Positions 6,099-10,558 of a stretch of 13,267 bases of DNA are shown here, in pieces. Numbering within the stretch: position 1 is the stretch's first letter; every line of letters begins with the position of its first letter. Source of the stretch: Dehalococcoidales bacterium (GTDB lineage Bacteria > Chloroflexota > Dehalococcoidia > Dehalococcoidales > UBA5760); NCBI GenBank assembly GCA_016931015.1, contig JAFGFP010000040.1:1-13267 (forward strand), in the 5' to 3' direction. Below the pieces are notes generated by a model that saw only the letters and a program-made list of their open reading frames with translations, was not told the origin of the DNA and did not search any database. A program made the translations under genes and the position numbers.

Positions 6099-6734
6099 AT
6101 GGAGAGAGAAGTAACCGACTGGGATCAGTACCACCGACGGGTCAGAATCAGTCAGAGATTCCTGTGGACGGTGTGGCGCGCCTATGCCAGCCTGCTGCAC
6201 GGCTTTAGCTTCCAAGAGCCCGTCAAGATAATCGAGTTGGGCTGTGGCACCGGCTACCACACCATGCAGATGACTAAGCTCTATCCGGTGAGCAAGGTGA
6301 CCCTGGTCGATTTCAACGACAGCGTCATCAAGGATACCGAACGAAGGTTTAGCGCCATTGAGTGTGAGAAGGAGTTCCTGCTGGGAGACCTCTTCAAGCT
6401 GAAGCTGGACGAGAAGTACCATATCGTGCACTCCCAGGGGCTGCTGGAACACTACACCCCCGAGGAGCGGAAGCGGTTGATTCGGCTGCACCGCGACCTA
6501 TTAGCCCCGAACGGGATTGCCGTTATCCTGGTGCCCACGCCGAGCCTGCCCTACCGCTTCTGGAGGGGGCTCCTGGAGAAGCTGAACCAATGGATTTACC
6601 CCGACGAGACGGCCATCTCCCGAGCGGAGTTCACCGAGGAGCTTAAGTCGAGCGGCCTGGAAATCCTGAGGATACAGGGCTGTCACTTAATGGAGGTGGG
6701 CGCCGTCTGCCGGAGACGGCCCGACCCGAAGTAA
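6099..6734 (+). CDS. Class I SAM-dependent methyltransferase
   Basis: Encodes 211 residues from the ATG at 6099, chosen because GAGG lies five bases upstream; an in-frame ATG at 6081 would add six residues but has no clear ribosome binding site. Motif I is ELGCGTG (46-52), the acidic residue ending strand 2 is in TLVDFND (68-74), and SQGLLEHY (112-119) corresponds to motif IV with the following loop. PNGIAVILVPTP (137-148) is a typical strand 5 region. The fold binds S-adenosylmethionine; the acceptor is unknown. The N-terminal DWDQYHRR and the C-terminal TAISRAEFTEELKSSGLEI resemble small-molecule or lipid-type methyltransferases. It lies directly after the VTT membrane protein and before a second methyltransferase, so a joint role in modifying an envelope lipid or glycan is possible but unproven. 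Confidence 0.85.
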   Translation: MEREVTDWDQYHRRVRISQRFLWTVWRAYASLLHGFSFQEPVKIIELGCGTGYHTMQMTKLYPVSKVTLVDFNDSVIKDTERRFSAIECEKEFLLGDLFKLKLDEKYHIVHSQGLLEHYTPEERKRLIRLHRDLLAPNGIAVILVPTPSLPYRFWRGLLEKLNQWIYPDETAISRAEFTEELKSSGLEILRIQGCHLMEVGAVCRRRPDPK

Positions 6735-6783
6735 AGAACGAGTCTAGTTTTACCTTAGCCGACTGGCAAAACATGGAGGTCTT

Positions 6784-7425
6784 GTGTCGAAACCAAGCGC
6801 TTTAGATGGAACCAGTAACCAGGGGACACCTCTCTCCGGGGAGATCTGCCCGCCGAAGAAGGGCTACACCATGGCCTTTAACTTTAACTGGGCCCTCTTT
6901 GATGTCCTGCTGAAGTACCTCAAGCCGGAACGGGAAGAGGCTATCCTCGACCTGGGTTGCAGCCGGGGCTTCTACGTGAGAGCCATGGAGAGCTACTGTG
7001 CCGGCGTGGTCGGGGTTGATATCAGCGAGGCCTCCCTGAAGGAGGCGGTCAGCCCCAGGGTAAGATACGGCGACATTACCAACCTGGAGTTCGACGACGC
7101 CAGCTTCGATAAAACCTACTCGCTGCATACCGTGGAACACATGCCGGACCTCAAGCAGTTCTTTGCCGAGACGGCCCGGGTGCTTAAACCGGGGGGGGTG
7201 GCCATCGTCGTCTATCCCTGGGAGCCGTTTCGCGGCTTTCAGGCTATCGTCGCCGCTTTAAGGCAGTACAAGAACCCCTTTATGGCCCGGCGGATACACC
7301 TCCACCGCCTGACGCCGGGGGCCGTCGCCCGGATTACCGAGGATACCGCCCTAGCCCACGTTCAGAGCAAGCTGGTGCTGGCCCTGGGTATCCAGTACCT
7401 TACCGTGCTCCGCAAAGAGGGCTAG
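6784..7425 (+). CDS. Class I SAM-dependent methyltransferase (Methyltransf_11 type)
   Basis: Encodes 213 residues from a GTG at 6784, preceded by GGAGGT (6775-6780) with an unusually short 3-base spacer. An in-frame ATG at 6871 would remove 29 residues that precede the conserved fold. Motif I is LDLGCSRG (55-62), GVDIS (77-81) is the ribose-binding strand end, LHTVEHMPD (114-122) is motif IV with its loop, and ARVLKPGG (131-138) leads to strand 5. The C-terminal half (HLHRLTPGAVARI) resembles methyltransferases acting on glycans, lipids or quinone-like compounds; the substrate cannot be read from the sequence. It is only distantly similar to the preceding methyltransferase, so recent duplication is unlikely. 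Its 3' end converges on the cyclophilin gene with a 27-base gap and no clear terminator. Confidence 0.85.
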   Translation: MSKPSALDGTSNQGTPLSGEICPPKKGYTMAFNFNWALFDVLLKYLKPEREEAILDLGCSRGFYVRAMESYCAGVVGVDISEASLKEAVSPRVRYGDITNLEFDDASFDKTYSLHTVEHMPDLKQFFAETARVLKPGGVAIVVYPWEPFRGFQAIVAALRQYKNPFMARRIHLHRLTPGAVARITEDTALAHVQSKLVLALGIQYLTVLRKEG

Positions 7426-7452
7426 CGGCATCGCTGCGGGACGGCGGCGGCT

Positions 7453-8052
<600 letters not shown>

Positions 8053-8134
8053 GACTGCGTCTCCACTGGGTTTTAGCTAGTATTGTAACCCAACTACCGG
8101 GGATTGGCAATTAGCCGGCGGGGCGGGGCCGAGC

Positions 8135-8163
8135 TTGCATAAAGCAGCGTTTTTTGCTAGATT
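8135..8163 (+). promoter_or_regulatory. Candidate promoter of tRNA-Ala
   Basis: TTGCAT at 8135-8140 and TAGATT at 8158-8163 are spaced by 17 bases, about 24 bases before the tRNA 5' end at 8187. The hexamers are imperfect but the placement is right. It would also be the only visible promoter for the HEPN-like gene just downstream. Confidence 0.45.
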
Positions 8164-8186
8164 ATTCAGGTAGGTAGCGAAGACGT

Positions 8187-8259
8187 GGGGCTGTAGCTCA
8201 ATTGGGAGAGCGTTTGACTGGCAGTCAAAAGGTAGAGGGTTCGAATCCCTCCAGCTCCA
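8187..8259 (+). tRNA. tRNA-Ala (anticodon GGC)
   Basis: 73 bases fold into a full cloverleaf: acceptor GGGGCTG with CAGCTCC and discriminator A, D-arm GCTC/GAGC, anticodon stem TTTGA/TCAAA with loop CTGGCAG, and T-arm GAGGG-TTCGAAT-CCCTC. The acceptor contains the G3-U70 wobble pair that identifies alanine tRNAs. CCA is not encoded. An A+T-rich gene begins 31 bases after its 3' end with no terminator between them, and its last eight bases recur at 8939-8946. Confidence 0.95.
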
Positions 8260-8290
8260 TATCCAACTTAAGAACTTTGAAGAGAAAAAC

Positions 8291-8905
8291 GTGGACATAG
8301 ATGACGAAATTAAAAACAAGGAATTCAGGTCTCTTCTAGAAGAACTCCGAAAACAACTCCTCGATGCATCAATACACTTTGAGATTTGGGAGGGATTTTG
8401 GCACACAACACAGGTAGTAGATGTAATAAACCGATACAATGGATTCTTCCTTCCCACTAGAAATGCTCATATTGACCGCTTTTACATCAAAGTCTGTAAC
8501 GTAGTGAGCAGTAATCCAAGCCAACCAAGTTTCTATCGCGTTTTTAGCATGCTCAATGAGAATGCGACCCTAGCTCCTGACCTTGATATACGGTCGCTTA
8601 AGAAACGGCTCAAAAGCTATAAGAAAACCCTGAAGGCTATTGAACAGCATCGCAATACGAAAGCTGCACATTGGGATATGAAAATTCAGGCACAGCGAAA
8701 ACCTATATTATTTGGAGAATGTAAACGGATGCTTGAAGAATTGCAAAATATATTTAATGAAATCAGCGGAGCCGCTACAGAAAATGTATGGTCATTCAAG
8801 CCTATCCAGCACGGTGATACCAATGCACTTTTGAACCATTTAAATGAACTAAGGATTATACACAAACAGCGAATCAATGAACTTAACTCTAGGGCTAAAT
8901 CTTGA
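8291..8905 (+). CDS. HEPN-domain protein, AbiU2-like
   Basis: Encodes 204 residues from a GTG at 8291; the ribosome binding site is weak (GAAGAG). The predicted structure is almost all helical. The key motif is IEQHRNTKAAHWD: Arg121-Asn122 and His127 form the R-x(4-6)-H signature of HEPN domains, many of which are RNases in toxin-antitoxin and abortive-infection systems. The length and the placement of the motif past mid-protein fit the AbiU2-like branch. The gene is clearly A+T-rich compared with its neighbours. No antitoxin-like partner such as MNT or AbiU1 is adjacent. It lies in the same direction 31 bases after tRNA-Ala with no promoter of its own visible, so it may be read from the tRNA promoter. 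It could also be a non-catalytic HEPN protein; the family call is from motif recognition only. Confidence 0.7.
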   Translation: MDIDDEIKNKEFRSLLEELRKQLLDASIHFEIWEGFWHTTQVVDVINRYNGFFLPTRNAHIDRFYIKVCNVVSSNPSQPSFYRVFSMLNENATLAPDLDIRSLKKRLKSYKKTLKAIEQHRNTKAAHWDMKIQAQRKPILFGECKRMLEELQNIFNEISGAATENVWSFKPIQHGDTNALLNHLNELRIIHKQRINELNSRAKS

Positions 8906-9256
8906 ACGAAATCTCAAAAGTTCTACCTATTAACACCTCAGCTCCACCATCAAGGTGAATCGGCGGCTAGATAGAGGGTAGCCCCACCGCATTCTAAGAC
9001 AGCCGACGCCACTACTTTATTCAGCATTCCAAACACTCAAATACCCTACCAGCAATCCATGATAGAAATAACCCCCGTACGGCTATTTTCCATACGCTGA
9101 GAGAGCCCGCTGCGAGGCGGGTTATGTCTTTAGACGAGGTCAGAGGAAGTATTGTGCTGAAGGCAGGCTAATGTGTCATAATTAGATAATCAGGCGCTGG
9201 TGAGGCAGCAGACACGGGCCCGGGACACGGAACAACTCATCAGCAAGGCGGCACCT
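8906..9256. other. Gene-free stretch with several short stem-loops
   Basis: No convincing coding frame is seen here. The composition changes from A+T-rich to G+C-rich at about 8937. Stem-loops visible are: GGCTA/TAGCC at 8965-8983 with outer CGG/CCG pairs; a 7-base-pair stem with one mismatch at 9076-9096; and AGCCCGC/GCGGGTT at 9104-9123. ATAACCC (9068-9074) and GGGTTAT (9119-9125) form an outer inverted repeat that competes with the last hairpin. None has a U-run typical of a terminator. It may be remnant DNA from lost genes or a structured RNA; I cannot tell which. Confidence 0.45.
8939..8946 (+). repeat. Short copy of the tRNA-Ala 3' end, candidate distal boundary of the HEPN islet
   Basis: CAGCTCCA here equals 8252-8259, the 3' strand of the acceptor stem plus discriminator of tRNA-Ala, in the same orientation. 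It is followed by CCA at 8947-8949. It falls where the A+T-rich sequence of the HEPN gene gives way to G+C-rich sequence. Eight bases is short, so chance is possible; the coincidence with the composition boundary is what makes it worth recording. Confidence 0.3.
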
Positions 9257-9352
9257 ATGGAGAGAGTAAGACTCGGCAGGACGGATTTGGTGGTATCGAA
9301 GGTGGGCTTCGGCGGCATCCCGATTCAGAGGCTAACGGAAAACGAAGCCGTC
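9257..9352 (+). pseudogene. Truncated aldo/keto reductase (N-terminal fragment)
   Basis: From the ATG at 9257 the frame reads MERVRLGRTDLVVSKVGFGG, then IPIQRLTENEAV. This is the characteristic first strand, cofactor-side loop and beginning of helix 1 of an NADPH-dependent aldo/keto reductase. After residue 32 similarity ends, the frame continues for about 28 unrelated residues, and it stops at 9436 inside the next gene. The Asp-Tyr-Lys-His catalytic residues and the rest of the (beta/alpha)8 barrel are missing. The fragment most likely records a deletion that brought the MBL-fold gene next to the first 96 bases of the reductase gene. Confidence 0.7.
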
Positions 9353-9405
9353 TCCAAGCCGGATAGCCGGATTAAGATATATAAATTCGTCCCGGGAGGT
9401 AAATT

Positions 9406-10275
9406 GTGCGGGTTACAGAACACGTCCACGCCATAAAGATACCATTTAAGCTTATGATCAGTCCGGGGGTACTCATGAACCGATTGGTCTATGCCTACCC
9501 CATCTACGGAAAACGAATCGGCCTCATCGACTCCGGGGTCGCCGCCTCTCATAACATAATCTTCGACTACCTGAGGCAGACGGGGCGAAGCCCGAAAGAG
9601 ATTGCCACGCTGGTTCTAACCCACTCCCATCCGGACCACATCGGCGGGGCCTACGAGGTTGTCGCCGGCTCCGGGTGCCAGGTAGCCGCCCATATCGAGG
9701 ATAAACCCTGGATTGAAGATATCGAGAGTCAGTTCCGGGCGCGCCCGGTGCTCAACTTCCACTCCCTCGTCGAAAACTCCGTGAAGGTAGACGTGGTGCT
9801 GCAAGACGACGGCGACCTGGAGCTGGGGGAAGGCCAAATTCTGAAGGTGCTGCACACCCCGGGGCACTCCAAGGGCTCTATCTCTCTCTTCTTCCCCGAG
9901 GACGGAGCCCTCTTTACCGGGGATGCCCTGCCCAAGTGGGGCGGCTTGCCAATCTACGAGGACGTGCTGGCCTCGCTTAAATCGTTGAGGAAGTTTCAGA
10001 AAATCGAGGGGATAAAGGTCCTCTTTACCTCCTGGGATGAACCGCGCTTCGAGGACATTTACGGCTTAATCAACCAGGGAGCGAAATACATCCAGCACAT
10101 TCACGAGCTGGTTTGTAGCGAGCGGGCCAAGAGCCCTTCCGCCGATGCCGTGGAACTGGGGGCACGGGTCTTACAGGCACTGGGATTCCCGGAGACCGCC
10201 CTGAGCCCCATGGTGGTCAACTCTATCAAGGCTCACCTGAAGGTAAGCGATCGAAAAGACCTCTTGGCCCCGTAG
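9406..10275 (+). CDS. MBL-fold (metallo-beta-lactamase superfamily) hydrolase
   Basis: Encodes 289 residues from a GTG at 9406, supported by GGGAGGT (9394-9400) five bases upstream. The metal-binding motif THSHPDH lies at 72-78 (His73, His75, Asp77, His78), the next ligand His154 is in HTPGHSKGS, and Asp173 is in LFTGDA. This arrangement fits glyoxalase-II-like and related zinc or di-metal hydrolases; the substrate is unknown. At the place where a last ligand His is usual (often PGHG), this protein reads FTSWDEPR, so one metal site may be altered or completed by another residue. The C-terminal 70 residues are helical. The start overlaps the dead frame of the aldo/keto reductase fragment. No clear promoter is seen close upstream. 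Confidence 0.88.
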   Translation: MRVTEHVHAIKIPFKLMISPGVLMNRLVYAYPIYGKRIGLIDSGVAASHNIIFDYLRQTGRSPKEIATLVLTHSHPDHIGGAYEVVAGSGCQVAAHIEDKPWIEDIESQFRARPVLNFHSLVENSVKVDVVLQDDGDLELGEGQILKVLHTPGHSKGSISLFFPEDGALFTGDALPKWGGLPIYEDVLASLKSLRKFQKIEGIKVLFTSWDEPRFEDIYGLINQGAKYIQHIHELVCSERAKSPSADAVELGARVLQALGFPETALSPMVVNSIKAHLKVSDRKDLLAP

Positions 10276-10302
10276 CGAGGACACGGCTCCTAGGCTCTAT
10301 CT

Positions 10303-10335
10303 TCCCCCAAGCGGACTCCGTTCTCTCTTGGGGGA
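10303..10335. other. 9-bp stem-loop downstream of the MBL gene
   Basis: TCCCCCAAG at 10303-10311 pairs perfectly with CTTGGGGGA at 10327-10335 around a 15-base loop. It begins 28 bases after the MBL stop codon, but no U-run follows on either strand, so it is a weak intrinsic terminator at best. On the leftward strand it would lie at the very 5' end of any RNA made from the promoter at 10343-10371. Confidence 0.5.
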
Positions 10336-10342
10336 GGGCCTG

Positions 10343-10371
10343 AATATACCCCCGACAGCAGAATTTGTCAA
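10343..10371 (-). promoter_or_regulatory. Leftward promoter-like element with no gene behind it
   Basis: On the leftward strand TTGACA (10371-10366) and TATATT (10348-10343) are spaced by 17 bases, the same hexamers and spacing as the hsp20 promoter. A transcript would start near 10336, pass through the 10303-10335 hairpin, and run antisense to the MBL gene. No leftward coding gene is seen. Confidence 0.4.
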
Positions 10372-10411
10372 TACCACCCCAAATACCCCCCCCCCGGAAC
10401 TTGACAAATTC
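10361..10411. repeat. 11-bp inverted repeat carrying two back-to-back -35 boxes
   Basis: GAATTTGTCAA (10361-10371) is exactly complementary to TTGACAAATTC (10401-10411), with 29 bases between. Each arm contains the TTGACA box of one of two divergent promoters plus the same five bases after it. It could be a binding site for a symmetric regulator or the trace of a promoter duplication. Confidence 0.5.
10386..10395 (+). repeat. Run of ten C upstream of the rpoB promoter
   Basis: Ten consecutive C residues lie five bases before the rpoB -35 box, between the arms of the 11-bp inverted repeat. Homopolymer runs of this length can vary by slippage or be a sequencing or assembly weak point. Confidence 0.6.
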
Positions 10412-10429
10412 CAAAAATGATAGTAGAAT
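10401..10429 (+). promoter_or_regulatory. Promoter of rpoB
   Basis: TTGACA at 10401-10406 and TAGAAT at 10424-10429 are spaced by 17 bases. Transcription would start near 10436, giving a leader of about 120 bases. A second, weaker TTGACG (10476-10481) with TATTTT (10497-10502) lies inside that leader. Confidence 0.65.
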
Positions 10430-10558
10430 GATCATTTGTATTATGCCTCTTATTAGGTCTCACCTTCAATATACCTTGACGGCTACAGGTATGGTTTATT
10501 TTAGCACTGCATGATACGCAGATTTCGTGTCCCCATTTGATAAGGAGTTAGGCGCAAT

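Noticed and set aside
5496..6491. 331-codon leftward frame opposite the VTT and methyltransferase genes
   Set aside because: Its composition is low-complexity (Gln/His/Gly/Pro-rich) and it is antisense to two genes with clear family motifs.
9104..9123. Hairpin as a standard intrinsic terminator
   Set aside because: The stem is good, but no U-run follows on either strand and no gene ends directly before it.
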